A DNA stretch of 64,000 nt. Origin: Paracoccus marcusii (GTDB taxonomy: Bacteria; Pseudomonadota; Alphaproteobacteria; Rhodobacterales; Rhodobacteraceae). Numbering within the stretch: position 1 is the stretch's first letter; each line of letters begins with the position of its first letter. The stretch lies in the NCBI RefSeq assembly GCF_028621715.1, contig NZ_CP117466.1, positions 878,501 to 942,500 on the forward strand, written 5' to 3'. Below the pieces are notes generated by a model. It searched no databases, was not told where the DNA came from, and worked only from the letters and a program-made list of their open reading frames with translations. Both the position numbers and the translations under genes were made by a program. Shown here piece by piece: positions 1 through 9,895 of the stretch.

Positions 1-1
1 C

Positions 2-397
2 CTGATGATCTCTCTGGCGACGCTGACGGGGGCGGCGCGGGTGGCGCTTGGTCCCGACCTGCCGCCGCTTTACTGCGACGACGACGCGACCGCGACCGCG
101 ATCCAGGCCGCCGGGATGCAGGTCGGCGACCCGGTCTGGCGGATGCCCTTCTGGGACGCGTATGAATCGCTAATCGAACCCGGCATCGCCGATCTGGACA
201 ACGCCCCCGCGGGCGGAATGGCCGGGTCGATCACCGCCGCCCTGTTCCTGCGCCGCTTTGCCGAGGGCGCGGGACGCTATGCGCATTTCGACATCTATGG
301 CTGGCAGCCCACCGCCGCGCCGGGCCGCCCCAAGGGCGGCGTCGGGCAGGGCGCGCGCGCGATCCTTGCCGCGCTGCCGCAGATTTTGGCGCGCTGA
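2..397 (+). CDS. Leucyl aminopeptidase family protein (M17), 3' part only
   Basis: Only the last ~131 codons lie in the window; the frame is open to the left edge, so the true start is upstream. M17 aminopeptidases are di-metal enzymes that remove N-terminal residues from peptides in the cytoplasm. The visible part carries the family's C-terminal signatures: an ATLTGAA stretch (residues ~4-10 of the fragment), an AGSITAALFLRRF helix and a closing H-F-D-I-Y-G-W motif that follows the active-site region. The stop codon overlaps the next gene's ATG by one base (TGATG), so the two are probably translationally coupled. The metal-binding residues cannot be checked because they lie outside the window. 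Confidence 0.85.
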   Translation: MMISLATLTGAARVALGPDLPPLYCDDDATATAIQAAGMQVGDPVWRMPFWDAYESLIEPGIADLDNAPAGGMAGSITAALFLRRFAEGAGRYAHFDIYGWQPTAAPGRPKGGVGQGARAILAALPQILAR

Positions 398-1221
398 TGG
401 ACCGCCGTCTGACGCCCGCCACCGACCGCGTGGCCCTGGACAGCCTGCGCGGCGTCCTGGACCGGCCGTCCTTCGTGCCGGGACAGCCCGCACGGGTGAT
501 CATTCCGGTGGTCGACCTGCTGGACGCCCCCGAAGGCCGCCGCGACCGGCAGCTGAACTTCGGGGCCGACGTGACGGTGATCGACCGCGAGGCGGGGATG
601 AGCTTCGTGCGCGCGGCGCTGGACGGCTATTGCGGCTGGATCGCCGACACCGCGCTGAGCGGCAGCCTGCCGCCCATCACCCACCGCGTCACCGCGCCGG
701 CCACCCATGTCTATCTGGAACCCGACATGAAGCGGCCCGAGCGGTTTTCGCTGTCCCTGGGCGCGCGGGTGTCGGTCACCCAGGTCCAGGGGCGCTTTGC
801 CACCTTGGCGACCGGCGGCCATGTCCCGGTCCAGCATCTGGCCGACGGCCCGGCCGGCGACCCCGTTCCGGTCGCGGAAAGCCTGCTGGGCACACCCTAT
901 CTGTGGGGGGGAAACAGCCGGGCGGGGATCGATTGTTCTGGGCTGGTGCAGGCCGCGCTGACCGCCTGCGACATCGCCTGCCCCGGCGACAGCGACCTGC
1001 AGCGCGCGACGTTCGCGCCGACTGACACGATCGCGCGGGGCGATCTGCTGTTCTGGCCGGGCCACGTGGCGATGGCCGTGTCCGGGGATCTGATGATCCA
1101 CGCCACCGCCTGGACCATGTGCGTCACGTTCGAGCCGATCCGCGACGCCATCGCCCGCATCGACGCGGCGGGCGAGGGGCCCTTTCTGGGCGCCCACCGC
1201 CCCGGTGGCATCACAGGTTGA
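397..1221 (+). CDS. NlpC/P60 family cell-wall peptidase with SH3-like N-terminus
   Basis: A 274-residue protein. Residues ~35-150 look like one or two bacterial SH3-type modules. Residues ~155-270 form an NlpC/P60 papain-like domain with the expected catalytic set: Cys180 in GIDCSGL, His223 in GHVAMAV and a third polar residue, His235, in MIHAT. The family cleaves gamma-D-Glu-diamino acid bonds in peptidoglycan stem peptides. No signal peptide is visible, so it may act on recycled muropeptides in the cytoplasm; that fits its coupling to an aminopeptidase gene, but the role is inferred. The start is the ATG that overlaps the upstream stop. Its 3' end overlaps the convergent truB gene by 11 bp. 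Confidence 0.85.
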   Translation: MDRRLTPATDRVALDSLRGVLDRPSFVPGQPARVIIPVVDLLDAPEGRRDRQLNFGADVTVIDREAGMSFVRAALDGYCGWIADTALSGSLPPITHRVTAPATHVYLEPDMKRPERFSLSLGARVSVTQVQGRFATLATGGHVPVQHLADGPAGDPVPVAESLLGTPYLWGGNSRAGIDCSGLVQAALTACDIACPGDSDLQRATFAPTDTIARGDLLFWPGHVAMAVSGDLMIHATAWTMCVTFEPIRDAIARIDAAGEGPFLGAHRPGGITG

Positions 1222-2104
1222 ACACCCGGTCGGGCTGAACCATGCCGCCCTGATAGCGGCCGATGCAGACCGGCCCCCTGGCGTCCTGGACCCAGACCAG
1301 CTCGCCCCATTCGGCGCCGCCGGTCACCTCTCCGGGATTGCCGTTGCGGATGCGGATGCCGCCTTCGGTCGTGGCGCGCAGCATGGGCAGGTCGGCCAGG
1401 CCCGTCTCCAACGGCAGGATCTGCGTCTCCAGCCAGTCCTGCGCGTCACGGTCGATGCGGTCGAAGGCCACCCCGGCGCTGGCCTCGAAGGGGCCTGACC
1501 AGGTGCGGCGCAGATGCGCGACATGGCCCAGACAGCCCAAGGCCCGGCCCAGGTCGCGCGCGATCGAGCGGACATAGCCGCCCTTGCCGCAGACCATTTC
1601 AAGGCGGGCGGTATCGGCCTGGGCCTCCAGAAAGGTCAAGCTGTCGACCCATAGCGGGCGCGCGGCCAGCTCCATCTCGACCCCCTCGCGGGCCAGGTCA
1701 TAGGCGCGCTCGCCCTCGACCATGACGGCGGAAAAGGCGGGCGGGACCTGCATGATGTCACCGGTAAAGCCCGCCAGCGCCGCCTCGACCTGCGCGGCGG
1801 TGGGGCGGTCGTCGCTGGTGCGGACCACGCTGCCGGACGCGTCGTCGGTGGTCGTCTCGGACCCCCAGTTCACCACGAAGTCATAGCATTTCAGCGCGTC
1901 GGTGACGATCGGCACGGTCTTGGTGGCCTCGCCCAGGGCGACGGCCAGGACGCCGGTCGCGTCGGGGTCCAGCGTGCCGGCATGACCGGCCTTCTTGGCG
2001 TCCAGCGCCCAACGCACCTTGGCCACGACCGCGGTCGAATTGACGCCCGCGGGCTTGTCCACGATCAGCCAGCCGTTGATGTCCCGGCCCTTCTTGCGCG
2101 CCAT
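1211..2104 (-). CDS. truB: tRNA pseudouridine(55) synthase
   Basis: A 297-residue enzyme that isomerises U55 in the T-arm of tRNAs. The N-terminal [14 protein letters not shown] block and the [14 protein letters not shown] motif (catalytic Asp in LDPDA) are diagnostic. I chose the ATG at 2102-2104 because an AGGAG lies five bases upstream. An in-frame GTG two codons earlier sits directly against that ribosome-binding site and is less likely. It is the last gene of a leftward run rbfA - phosphodiester glycosidase - truB; rbfA and truB are commonly clustered in bacteria. Confidence 0.95.
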   Translation of the reverse strand: MARKKGRDINGWLIVDKPAGVNSTAVVAKVRWALDAKKAGHAGTLDPDATGVLAVALGEATKTVPIVTDALKCYDFVVNWGSETTTDDASGSVVRTSDDRPTAAQVEAALAGFTGDIMQVPPAFSAVMVEGERAYDLAREGVEMELAARPLWVDSLTFLEAQADTARLEMVCGKGGYVRSIARDLGRALGCLGHVAHLRRTWSGPFEASAGVAFDRIDRDAQDWLETQILPLETGLADLPMLRATTEGGIRIRNGNPGEVTGGAEWGELVWVQDARGPVCIGRYQGGMVQPDRVFNL

Positions 2105-2164
2105 GATCACTCCTGAAAAAACAAGGGCCGGGGGATAGACCCGCGGCGGGCAGGGGTCAACCGG

Positions 2165-2914
2165 TCACTCGACCAGGCCGATGATCGGACCCATGCTGCG
2201 CCCGAAATCGGCCCGGTTCACCGACGGCGCATAAAGCCGCGAGATCGAGCCGTCGAAATACAGCGCATCGCGCACGCCCAGCCCGTCGCGGAAGAACCGC
2301 CCGAATTCGTGGAACGTCACCGGCCTGTTCGAGATCGCGAACCACGCGGTCTGCCCGTCGGGCGACACGCCGACCCCGTTGCGGATATAGCGGCTGTCGC
2401 TGTCGGCCAGGAACCGCGGATGCAGGTCGCCGTCGATGACCAGCATCGGCCCGGACTGGCTGGCCAGTCGGCAGTCGGGGCGCGTCTCGGCAAAGCTGAC
2501 GCTTTCGATGACTTGGAAGGGCTGCGCGCCGCCGGTGCAGAAGACGCCGTTGGGCAGCATCCCGAAATTGTCGCGGCTGGCGCCGGTGACGATGGGCGAC
2601 AGTTCGACCCCGTCGACGACCAGCAGACCCACCGGACGGTAATCGGCATGGAACATGCCCGCATTCATGGCAAACGACAGCGTCTGACCCGCGTCCAGCG
2701 TGCGGCGGACATTGGCGAAATTGCGCAAGGGCGCGCCGTCGGGGCCGTTCTGGAACAGCCGCAGGGCGGGTTCCTGCGCGGCCTCGACCTGGCACAGCAC
2801 ATAGCCCTGGCCGTCATGGTCCACGCGTTCGCATTGCGCGGCCCCCGACGGCAGCGCCATCGCGACCAGCATTCCGACCGCCACCGCCGCCAGACGCGGC
2901 AGATCAGGCGTCAT
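2165..2914 (-). CDS. Secreted phosphodiester glycosidase family protein (NAGPA/DUF2233-like)
   Basis: A 249-residue protein with an N-terminal signal-like hydrophobic segment (residues ~8-26, ending PSGAAQ), so probably periplasmic. The core has the marks of the NAGPA-type phosphodiester glycosidase family: [31 protein letters not shown], and a FDGSISRLY stretch near the C-terminus. Family members hydrolyse sugar phosphodiesters (eukaryotic uncovering enzyme; bacterial homologues act on envelope or teichoic-type substrates); the substrate here is unknown. The start overlaps the 3' end of rbfA by 11 bp, so it is co-transcribed with ribosome/tRNA maturation genes, an odd setting for an exported enzyme. 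Confidence 0.75.
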   Translation of the reverse strand: MTPDLPRLAAVAVGMLVAMALPSGAAQCERVDHDGQGYVLCQVEAAQEPALRLFQNGPDGAPLRNFANVRRTLDAGQTLSFAMNAGMFHADYRPVGLLVVDGVELSPIVTGASRDNFGMLPNGVFCTGGAQPFQVIESVSFAETRPDCRLASQSGPMLVIDGDLHPRFLADSDSRYIRNGVGVSPDGQTAWFAISNRPVTFHEFGRFFRDGLGVRDALYFDGSISRLYAPSVNRADFGRSMGPIIGLVE

Positions 2915-3323
2915 CGTCGTCCCGGTCCGGGGCGGCGACGTCGCGGCGCACGCGCTCGTCCTCGAACAGGCGGCGGGTGTCGTCCATGCGGTCGAAGGTC
3001 TCGTCCAACTGGAACCGCAGCTCGGGCGCGAATTTCAGCGTCATGGCCTTGGCGACCAGGTGGCGCAGTTCCGGCGTGTTGCGGCGCAGCGCGGCCAGCG
3101 CCTCGGGCGCATCGCGGCCGCCCAGCGGCAGCACATAGGCCGTCGCCACCTTGAGGTCGGTCGACATCGACACCTCGGCCACGGTGATGGAATGACGGTT
3201 CAGGTCGGGGTCGTGCACGTCCGCGCGCGCAAGCACGTCGGCGAGGGTGCGACGGATCAGTTCGCCCACGCGCAGCTGGCGCTGCTTGGGGCCCTGACCT
3301 TGGGAATTGCGGTTCTGTGCCAT
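2904..3323 (-). CDS. rbfA: 30S ribosome-binding factor A
   Basis: A 139-residue protein needed for late 30S subunit maturation and 16S rRNA 5'-end processing. It begins MAQNRNSQ and contains the family's features: [16 protein letters not shown] near the N-terminus, the [14 protein letters not shown] strand and the [14 protein letters not shown] segment. The acidic tail (RDDDDA) follows the domain. An open frame continues far upstream on this strand but opposes dapB and is not coding. First gene of the leftward rbfA-truB operon; its promoter must lie between 3324 and 3395, opposite dapB. Confidence 0.93.
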   Translation of the reverse strand: MAQNRNSQGQGPKQRQLRVGELIRRTLADVLARADVHDPDLNRHSITVAEVSMSTDLKVATAYVLPLGGRDAPEALAALRRNTPELRHLVAKAMTLKFAPELRFQLDETFDRMDDTRRLFEDERVRRDVAAPDRDDDDA

Positions 3324-3395
3324 GCGTCCCGATGTAGGGGGTCGCGGCGCGGGCCGCAACCTTGTATCACGCCCCAAAGCCAACAGGGGTGGACC

Positions 3396-4235
3396 ATGAG
3401 CGATTTGCAGAACACCGATCAGCCGCAGCGGCCGGGCGTCGTGGTGACCGGCGCATCGGGCCGGATGGGCCAAATGCTGATCCGCCTGATCCTGGACAGC
3501 GACCACCTGCGGCTGGTCGGCGCGCTGGACCGCGCAGGCCACGACTGGATCGGGCAGGACATCGGCACCGCGATGGGGGGCGCGCCGGCCGGCGTCACGG
3601 TCAGCGACGACGCGGTGACGGCCATCGCCCAGGCGCAGGCGGTGATCGACTTCACCAGCCCCGATGCCACGGTCGCATTCGCGGAACTGACCGCCCAGGC
3701 GCGCGCCGTCCACGTCATCGGCACCACCGGGCTGGAGCAGCGGCACCTGGACGCGCTGGCGGCCGCCGCCCGCCACGCGCCGATCATCCGTGCCGGCAAC
3801 ATGAGCCTGGGCGTGAACCTGCTGGTTGGGCTGACCCGCAAGGTCGCGGCCGCCTTGGGCACCGACTGGGACATCGAGGTGGTCGAAAGCCATCACCGCC
3901 ACAAGGTCGACGCCCCGTCGGGCACCGCCCTGATGCTGGGAGAGGCCGCGGCCCAGGGACGGGGCGCCGCGCTGGACGACCTGCGCGTGCCGGTCCGCGA
4001 CGGCATCACCGGGGCCCGCGCACCGGGAAGCATCGGCTTTTCCGCCATCCGCGGGGGCGACGTGGTGGGCGAACATGACGTGATCTTCGCCGCCGACGGC
4101 GAACGCATCGTGCTGCGCCACCTGGCCACCGACCGCGCGATCTTTGCCCGCGGCGCGATCCGCGCGGCGGTCTGGGGTCAGGACAAGGGTCCGGGTCAGT
4201 ACGACATGATGGACGTCCTTGGCCTTCAGGGCTGA
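3396..4235 (+). CDS. dapB: 4-hydroxy-tetrahydrodipicolinate reductase
   Basis: A 279-residue NAD(P)H-dependent reductase of the diaminopimelate/lysine pathway. It shows the nucleotide-binding GASGRMG loop (residues ~19-25), the conserved IDFTSPDA and GTTGLE segments, and the catalytic/substrate block [15 protein letters not shown]. The start ATG at 3396 follows AGGGGTGG; upstream in-frame codons lie opposite rbfA and are not used. The gene is divergent from rbfA, and its 3' end overlaps the convergent secreted SH3 protein gene by 10 bp. Confidence 0.96.
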   Translation: MSDLQNTDQPQRPGVVVTGASGRMGQMLIRLILDSDHLRLVGALDRAGHDWIGQDIGTAMGGAPAGVTVSDDAVTAIAQAQAVIDFTSPDATVAFAELTAQARAVHVIGTTGLEQRHLDALAAAARHAPIIRAGNMSLGVNLLVGLTRKVAAALGTDWDIEVVESHHRHKVDAPSGTALMLGEAAAQGRGAALDDLRVPVRDGITGARAPGSIGFSAIRGGDVVGEHDVIFAADGERIVLRHLATDRAIFARGAIRAAVWGQDKGPGQYDMMDVLGLQG

Positions 4236-4825
4236 ATGGAGCAGCACCCCGACAGCATCCGCGGCGCGTCGCCGTGGATGACCACATGGGCGCGCATCCC
4301 GAACAGGCGATCCGACATGCCGTCCGAACACAGCTGCGGAATGGCGGTCAGGGTCAGCCCGTCGGCCACCACCGCGCGGGTCGGGTCGCGGAAGATGCCG
4401 GTGGACAGGACCGCCCGGACGGGGCGCGTATCTTCTGGCATGTCGGGACCGCCCAGCACAACGCTGTCGCCCTGCGGGATGAAGGCCCAGAACGGCTCGG
4501 TGCCAAAGCACTGGAATGCCGTGGGCAGGGCGCCGTCCTGCCAGACGTCGACGCGGTAATCCAGATAGCGGTCGGACACCCAGCCCGACCCCTCTCCGGT
4601 GTTGACGCGCGACCAGCCGGCGCGCTGCTCGACCACCTCGACGTGGGTCGCGTCAAAGGCCAGCGTGCCGATGATCGGCGCGGAGGCATCCGGCTCGGCC
4701 CGGATGTTCAGCACGTCGTCGGCCGCGACCCGCGCCACGTCGAACAGGGTGGGCAGGATGTATTCCTGGGTGGCCAGTGCCGGCCCCGACAGGGCCAGCG
4801 TCAGGACAAGGGCGGTGCGCAGCAT
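4226..4825 (-). CDS. Secreted SH3 domain-containing protein (COG3650-like)
   Basis: A 199-residue protein with a clear signal peptide (residues 1-18, ending GPALA). Next comes a bacterial SH3 module ([18 protein letters not shown] to [10 protein letters not shown], residues ~36-90), which usually binds envelope components. The C-terminal half holds FGTEPFW and two cysteine pairs (LCSDG; SGCCS) typical of a small exported family of unknown function in Rhodobacteraceae. A GGAGG four bases before the ATG supports the start. Function beyond envelope association is not known. Confidence 0.75.
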   Translation of the reverse strand: MLRTALVLTLALSGPALATQEYILPTLFDVARVAADDVLNIRAEPDASAPIIGTLAFDATHVEVVEQRAGWSRVNTGEGSGWVSDRYLDYRVDVWQDGALPTAFQCFGTEPFWAFIPQGDSVVLGGPDMPEDTRPVRAVLSTGIFRDPTRAVVADGLTLTAIPQLCSDGMSDRLFGMRAHVVIHGDAPRMLSGCCSIQP

Positions 4826-4924
4826 GGGGCCTCCGGTCGGTTTCGCCGTCAGCCTAGCGCATTCGCGCGCGCCGTCCATCCACGCCCTGTTTCCCCCGCC
4901 CGCGCGACAGGCTAGAACCGGGGC

Positions 4925-6301
4925 ATGAACACGCGCCTGATCGCCACCGAGACCCTGACCGCAGCCTTGGCCCGGATGCTGGCCGCCCAGATCGCGCCCC
5001 CGGCGACGATCCTGCTGGACGGTCCGGTGGGCGCGGGCAAGACGCATTTCGCCCGCGCCTTCATCCGCGCCCGCCAGGGCGATGCGGCCGAGGACGTGCC
5101 CAGCCCCACCTTCACACTGGTCCAGACCTATGACGACCCGATGGGCACGCAGATCTGGCATGCCGACCTGTACCGCCTGACCGACCCGTCCGAGTTGACC
5201 GAACTGGGCCTGAACGAGGCGATGGAGGACGCGATCTGCCTGATCGAATGGCCCGACCGGCTGGACCACGTCCCGCCCGGCGCCATCACCATCGCGATCG
5301 GCGCAGACCCGGACCCCGACCTGCGCCGCATCGACATGGCGTTCCCCGGCGCGGACCGTCTGGCGGCGCGGGCGACATTCGTCCTCGCGGCGGGGCATGG
5401 CGACGCGCGGGTGCTGCCCCTGGCGGGCGATGCCTCGGCCCGGCGGTATTTCCGGCTGCCGGGGGTGGGCGTGCTGATGGACGACCCGTCGGGGTCCGTG
5501 GGGCCGTTCCTGACGATGACCGACTGGCTGCGCGGCCGCGGGTTCGGCGCGCCCAGGGTTCTGGCGCAGGACGCCGATCAGGGGTTCCTGCTGCTGGAGG
5601 ATCTGGGCGACGATCTGGTGGCCCGCGTGCTGGCCGACAGGCCCGATCTGGGTCCGCTGATCCACGACCGCATCACCGACCTCCTGGTCGACCTGCACCG
5701 CCAGCCGGTCCCCGCTTTCGTGGCGCCGCTGGACGGTGCGGCGATGGGCGATCTGGCGGCGCTGTTCGTCGATTGTTATCCGGGGGCCGACCTGCCGGAC
5801 CTGGCCATGCTGATCGCCGATCTGCACGACCGCCTGTGCGGCGATCTGCCCCCCGCCATCAGCCTGCGCGATTTCCATGCCGAGAACCTGGTCTGGCGCG
5901 GCGACGCGCCCCTGGGCCTGCTGGACTATCAGGACGCGGTGGCCGCGCATCCGGCCTATGACCTGGTATCCGCCCTGCAGGACGCGCGCCGCGACGTGGA
6001 CCCGGCCACGGAACAGGCACAGATCGCCCGCTATCTGGCCGCGACCGGCGTGGCCGAGGCCCCGTTCCGCGCGGCCTATGCCCTGATCGGCGCACAGCGG
6101 GCGCTTCGCATCCTGGGTGTCTTTGCCCGGCTGGCGATCCGGGACGGCAAGCCGCGCTATCTGGCCTTCATGCCGCGGGTCTGGGCGCATCTGCAGCGCG
6201 ACCTGGCGCATCCGGCGCTGGCGCCTCTGCGGGCCATGCTGGCGAACGTGCCCGCCCCCGACGCCGCCCTGCGCGAAAGGATCGCCCGATGCCGTCCCTG
6301 A
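4925..6301 (+). CDS. tsaE: Fused TsaE ATPase / AmgK-type sugar phosphotransferase
   Basis: A 458-residue two-domain protein. Residues 1-~145 are TsaE, the ATPase of the complex that makes N6-threonylcarbamoyladenosine at A37 of ANN-decoding tRNAs: Walker A GPVGAGKT (33-40), PSPTFTLVQTY, and the HADLYRL / LIEWPDRL motifs. Residues ~160-458 form an aminoglycoside-phosphotransferase-like kinase with the catalytic LRDFHAEN loop and a metal-binding LLDYQDA. This kinase type matches AmgK, the anomeric kinase that phosphorylates N-acetylmuramate or N-acetylglucosamine in cell-wall recycling. The fusion is known in alphaproteobacteria. The next gene overlaps by 13 bp and encodes the MurU partner, which supports the AmgK assignment. 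Confidence 0.92.
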   Translation: MNTRLIATETLTAALARMLAAQIAPPATILLDGPVGAGKTHFARAFIRARQGDAAEDVPSPTFTLVQTYDDPMGTQIWHADLYRLTDPSELTELGLNEAMEDAICLIEWPDRLDHVPPGAITIAIGADPDPDLRRIDMAFPGADRLAARATFVLAAGHGDARVLPLAGDASARRYFRLPGVGVLMDDPSGSVGPFLTMTDWLRGRGFGAPRVLAQDADQGFLLLEDLGDDLVARVLADRPDLGPLIHDRITDLLVDLHRQPVPAFVAPLDGAAMGDLAALFVDCYPGADLPDLAMLIADLHDRLCGDLPPAISLRDFHAENLVWRGDAPLGLLDYQDAVAAHPAYDLVSALQDARRDVDPATEQAQIARYLAATGVAEAPFRAAYALIGAQRALRILGVFARLAIRDGKPRYLAFMPRVWAHLQRDLAHPALAPLRAMLANVPAPDAALRERIARCRP

Positions 6302-6954
6302 TGATCTTTGCCGCGGGCCTGGGCACGCGGATGCGCCCGCTGACCGACGACCGGCCGAAACCGTTGATCCCGGTTTCGGGACGCACCCTGCTGGACCGCG
6401 CGCTGGACCTGGGCCGCGACGCGGGCGCCGCGCCCATCGTGGTCAACACGCATTACCTGGGCGATCAGATCGAACGGCACCTGGCCGGTCAGGAGGTCGC
6501 GATCAGCGCCGAGCCGGACCTGATCCTGGACACCGGCGGCGGGCTGCGCCAGGCGCTGCCCCTGCTGGGACCGGGGCCGGTGATGACGCTGAACCCCGAC
6601 GTGGTCTGGACCGGGCCGAACGTCCTGTCGGCGCTGATGGCGGCGTGGGACAACCGCATGGACGCGCTGCTGGCGCTGGTGCCGCTGGCGCAGGCCACGG
6701 CGCGGCAGGGGGCGGGCGATTTCAGCCTGGATGGCGGTCGCCTGAGCAGGCGGGGCGACTATGTCTATGCGGGGGCGCAGATCATCCGCACCGACCGGCT
6801 GGTCGAAATCGGCGATGCGGTCTTTTCGCTGAACCGACTGTGGGATCTGATGATCGCGGACGGGCGCGCGCATGGGCTGATCCATCCCGGCGGCTGGTGC
6901 GACGTGGGCTATCCCGCCGCCATCCCCCTGGCCGAGGCGCTGCTGGATGGCTGA
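6289..6954 (+). CDS. murU: MurNAc-1-phosphate uridylyltransferase (MurU-like nucleotidyltransferase)
   Basis: A 221-residue sugar-1-phosphate nucleotidyltransferase: FAAGLGTRMRPLT signature (residues ~7-19), a PKPLIPV lysine motif, and a GGWCDVGYP segment close to the C-terminus that is typical of MurU. With an AmgK-type kinase it makes UDP-MurNAc from recycled MurNAc, bypassing de novo (fosfomycin-sensitive) synthesis. The kinase domain is encoded immediately upstream with a 13 bp overlap, and addB follows with an 8 bp overlap. Substrate is inferred from the pairing; other NDP-sugars cannot be excluded. Confidence 0.82.
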   Translation: MPSLMIFAAGLGTRMRPLTDDRPKPLIPVSGRTLLDRALDLGRDAGAAPIVVNTHYLGDQIERHLAGQEVAISAEPDLILDTGGGLRQALPLLGPGPVMTLNPDVVWTGPNVLSALMAAWDNRMDALLALVPLAQATARQGAGDFSLDGGRLSRRGDYVYAGAQIIRTDRLVEIGDAVFSLNRLWDLMIADGRAHGLIHPGGWCDVGYPAAIPLAEALLDG

Positions 6955-9895
6955 GATGCGCGGTCTTTACGCGCTGCCCCCCGGCGTGGATTTTGCCGAC
7001 GCCTTCGTGCGGGGCCTGCTGGAGCGGATGGCAGACCAGCCGCCCGAGGCCTTGGCCGGGGTCACAGTCTTCGTCAACGCCGCGTCTACGCGGGGGGCGC
7101 TGTATCGCGCCTTCGACAGGGCGGGGCCGCTGCTGCTGCCGCAGATCCGATCGATCACCGGGGTCGATCCGGGGCCCCTGGTCATGCCGGACCCACCGGT
7201 GCCGCCCCTGGCGCGGCGGCTGGAACTGGCGCGGCTGATCGCGCAGATGCTGGCCCTGCGCCCCGATCTGGGGGCGGGTCATTCGATCCCGGTGCTGGCG
7301 CAGTCCCTGTCCCAGCTGATGGTCGAGATGCAGACCGAAGGCCGCGACCTGTCCGACCTGGAGGCGATCGACACCGGCGATCATGCCCGCCACTGGCAGA
7401 ACGCGCTGGCCTTCCTGCGCATCGCGGCCCAGTTCCACCTGGGCGACCCGTCCCAGGACCGCCCCGCCCGCCAGCGCGCCGCGGCCCAGGCCGCCGCCCG
7501 CGACTGGCCGCAGGGCATCGATCTGCCGCAGGGCCCGGTGATCGTCGCGGGGTCGACCGGATCGCACGGGGCGACGCGGTTGTACATGCAGGCGGTGGCC
7601 GCGCTGCCCAACGGCGCCGTGGTGCTGCCCGGTTTCGATTTCGACCAGCCCGCCCCGGTCTGGGATGGGCTGGAGCGCGCCGACGATCATCCGCAGGCGC
7701 GGTTCGCGCCGCTGATCGCGGAGGCGGGCTATCCGCAGCGCTGGACCGCGGTGCGGCCGCCATCCGAGGGGCGCAACCGGCTGATCTCTCTGGCGCTGCG
7801 GCCCGCGCCGGTCACCGACCAGTGGATCGCCGAGGGCCCTGCCCTGCCCGACCTGATCGCCGCCACCGCGGATCTGACCCTGATCGAGGCCGACCAGCCC
7901 GGCCAGGAAGCCGAGACCATCGCCCTGATCATGCGCGACGCGGCCGAACGCGGCGGCGAACAGGTCACGCTGATCGCGGCCGACAGCGGCCTGATCCGAC
8001 GCGTCACCGCGGCGCTGGACCGCTGGCACATCCGCCCCGACGACAGCGCGGGCCGGCCCCTGCCGCTGACCGCGCCGGGCCTGTTCCTGCGCCAGGTGGC
8101 CGCGCTGTTCGGTCAGCCGCTGACCATCGACCGGCTGCTGATCCTGCTGAAGCATCCGCTGACCGCGACCGGATCGTCCGCGATCGGGCGCAACGACATG
8201 CTGCGCGAGACGCGCGAGCTGGAACTGCAGCTGCGCCGGAACGGCCCGGCCTTTCCCGATGCCGCCACGCTGGCCGATTGGGCGACCAAGGGCGACGGCA
8301 CGCGCAAGATCTGGGCGGAATGGCTGGCCGCGATGCTGTCGCGCATCACCGCCGTGGCCCGCGACCGGGCGCCGCGGCCCCTGCCCCATCGGCTGGCCGA
8401 CCTGCTGGGCCTGGCCCAGGCCCTGGCGGCGGGACCGGATGGCGATGCGGAACGCTCTCAGCTGTGGCAGGACAAGGCCGGGCAGATGGCCCGCGCGGTG
8501 CTGGACCATCTGGTGGAACACGCGGCGCTTGGCCCCGACATCGGCCCGGGCGACTTCAGCGCGCTGCTGGTCACCGAACTGCAGGCCAAGGCGGTGCGCG
8601 ACGATGTCGAGGCGCATCACTGCCTGCGCATCCACGGCCCGCGCGAGGCGCGTCTGCACGGCCACGGCACCGTGATCCTGTCCGGCCTGAACGAGGGGGG
8701 CTGGCCGCAGGCCCTGTCGCCCGACCCCTGGCTGTCGCGCCAGATGCGCGCCGCCGCGGGCCTACCCTTGCCCGAACGCCAGATCGGGCTGGCGGCGCAC
8801 GACTTTCAGCAGGCCGTGGCTGCCGACCGGGTCTATCTGACCCGCGCGAAACGCGATGCCGAGGCCGAGACCATCCCGTCGCGCTGGCTGAACCGGATGC
8901 TGAACCTGATGGGCGGGCTGCCGGATCGGGGCGGTCCAGAGGCGCTGGCCCGAATGCGGGCGCGCGGCGCGGAATGGCTGGCCCTGGCGCAGGCCGTGGC
9001 GCGGCCCCCCGCCCCGGTGCCCCCGGCGACGCGCCCCTCGCCCATCCCGCCGCTGCCCCTGTTCCCGGACCTGCCGGTGACGGACGTGTCGCTGCTGATC
9101 CGCGACCCCTATGCGGTCTATGCCAAGCGCGTGCTGGGCCTGCGCGCGCTGCCCCCGCTGCGCCCGCAGCCCGACGCGTCGCTGCGCGGCCAGACCCTGC
9201 ATGCCATCGTCGAGGCGCTGCTGCACAGCCGTCCTACCCCCGACACCCCGCCCGAGGTTCTCAGGGACCGGTTCCTGGCGCTGACCGACCGGGTGCTGGC
9301 GGACGAGGTGCCCTGGCCCGCCGCCCGCGCCTTCTGGTCGGCGCGCATCGCGCGGATCGCCGACCGCATCGTCGCGGACGAGCTGACCCGCCTGGCCGAG
9401 GGGCGGCCGATGGTCGTGGAGCATCGCGGCAAGGTGCCCGTGGCGGACCTGGGCATCACCCTGACCGCCAAGCCCGACCGGATCGACCTGCTGACCGACA
9501 ACCGCGTCGTGGTCTATGACTACAAATCCGGCACGCCGCCGACCGACGCGATGATCCGCCATTTCGACAAGCAGCTGATGCTAGAGGCCGCGATGGCGCG
9601 CCGCGGCGGGTTCGACGCGCTTGGCCCGGTGGACGTGGCGGGCCTGCGCTACATCCAGCTGGGCGGAGAGGGCAAGACCCACCCGCGCGAGCATGACGAC
9701 CTGATCGAGGCCGAGACCTGGGACGGCTTCGTCCGCCTGCTGCGGTCCTATGTGACCGGAGAGGCCGGGTTCACCGCGATGCGTGCGCCCCAAAGCACGT
9801 CCTATGCGGGCGATTACGATCACCTGGCGCGGTACGGCGAATGGGCGCTGACCGATGCCGCGGCGCCGCGAAAGGTGGGCGATCATCATGGATGA
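6947..9895 (+). CDS. addB: Double-strand break repair helicase-nuclease subunit AddB
   Basis: A 982-residue subunit of the AddAB enzyme that processes double-strand DNA ends and loads RecA at Chi-like sites. The protein resembles the alphaproteobacterial AddB family: an inactive helicase-like body and a C-terminal RecB-type nuclease with the VVVYDYKSG motif near residue 857. There is only one cysteine in the whole chain (AHHCLRI), so the four-Cys iron-sulfur staple of Firmicutes AddB is absent. No Walker A motif is visible. The stop overlaps the addA start by 8 bp. Confidence 0.93.
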   Translation: MAEMRGLYALPPGVDFADAFVRGLLERMADQPPEALAGVTVFVNAASTRGALYRAFDRAGPLLLPQIRSITGVDPGPLVMPDPPVPPLARRLELARLIAQMLALRPDLGAGHSIPVLAQSLSQLMVEMQTEGRDLSDLEAIDTGDHARHWQNALAFLRIAAQFHLGDPSQDRPARQRAAAQAAARDWPQGIDLPQGPVIVAGSTGSHGATRLYMQAVAALPNGAVVLPGFDFDQPAPVWDGLERADDHPQARFAPLIAEAGYPQRWTAVRPPSEGRNRLISLALRPAPVTDQWIAEGPALPDLIAATADLTLIEADQPGQEAETIALIMRDAAERGGEQVTLIAADSGLIRRVTAALDRWHIRPDDSAGRPLPLTAPGLFLRQVAALFGQPLTIDRLLILLKHPLTATGSSAIGRNDMLRETRELELQLRRNGPAFPDAATLADWATKGDGTRKIWAEWLAAMLSRITAVARDRAPRPLPHRLADLLGLAQALAAGPDGDAERSQLWQDKAGQMARAVLDHLVEHAALGPDIGPGDFSALLVTELQAKAVRDDVEAHHCLRIHGPREARLHGHGTVILSGLNEGGWPQALSPDPWLSRQMRAAAGLPLPERQIGLAAHDFQQAVAADRVYLTRAKRDAEAETIPSRWLNRMLNLMGGLPDRGGPEALARMRARGAEWLALAQAVARPPAPVPPATRPSPIPPLPLFPDLPVTDVSLLIRDPYAVYAKRVLGLRALPPLRPQPDASLRGQTLHAIVEALLHSRPTPDTPPEVLRDRFLALTDRVLADEVPWPAARAFWSARIARIADRIVADELTRLAEGRPMVVEHRGKVPVADLGITLTAKPDRIDLLTDNRVVVYDYKSGTPPTDAMIRHFDKQLMLEAAMARRGGFDALGPVDVAGLRYIQLGGEGKTHPREHDDLIEAETWDGFVRLLRSYVTGEAGFTAMRAPQSTSYAGDYDHLARYGEWALTDAAAPRKVGDHHG

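Noticed and set aside
6782..8665. A 627-codon minus-strand open frame opposite murU/addB
   Set aside because: Antisense shadow caused by high third-position GC.
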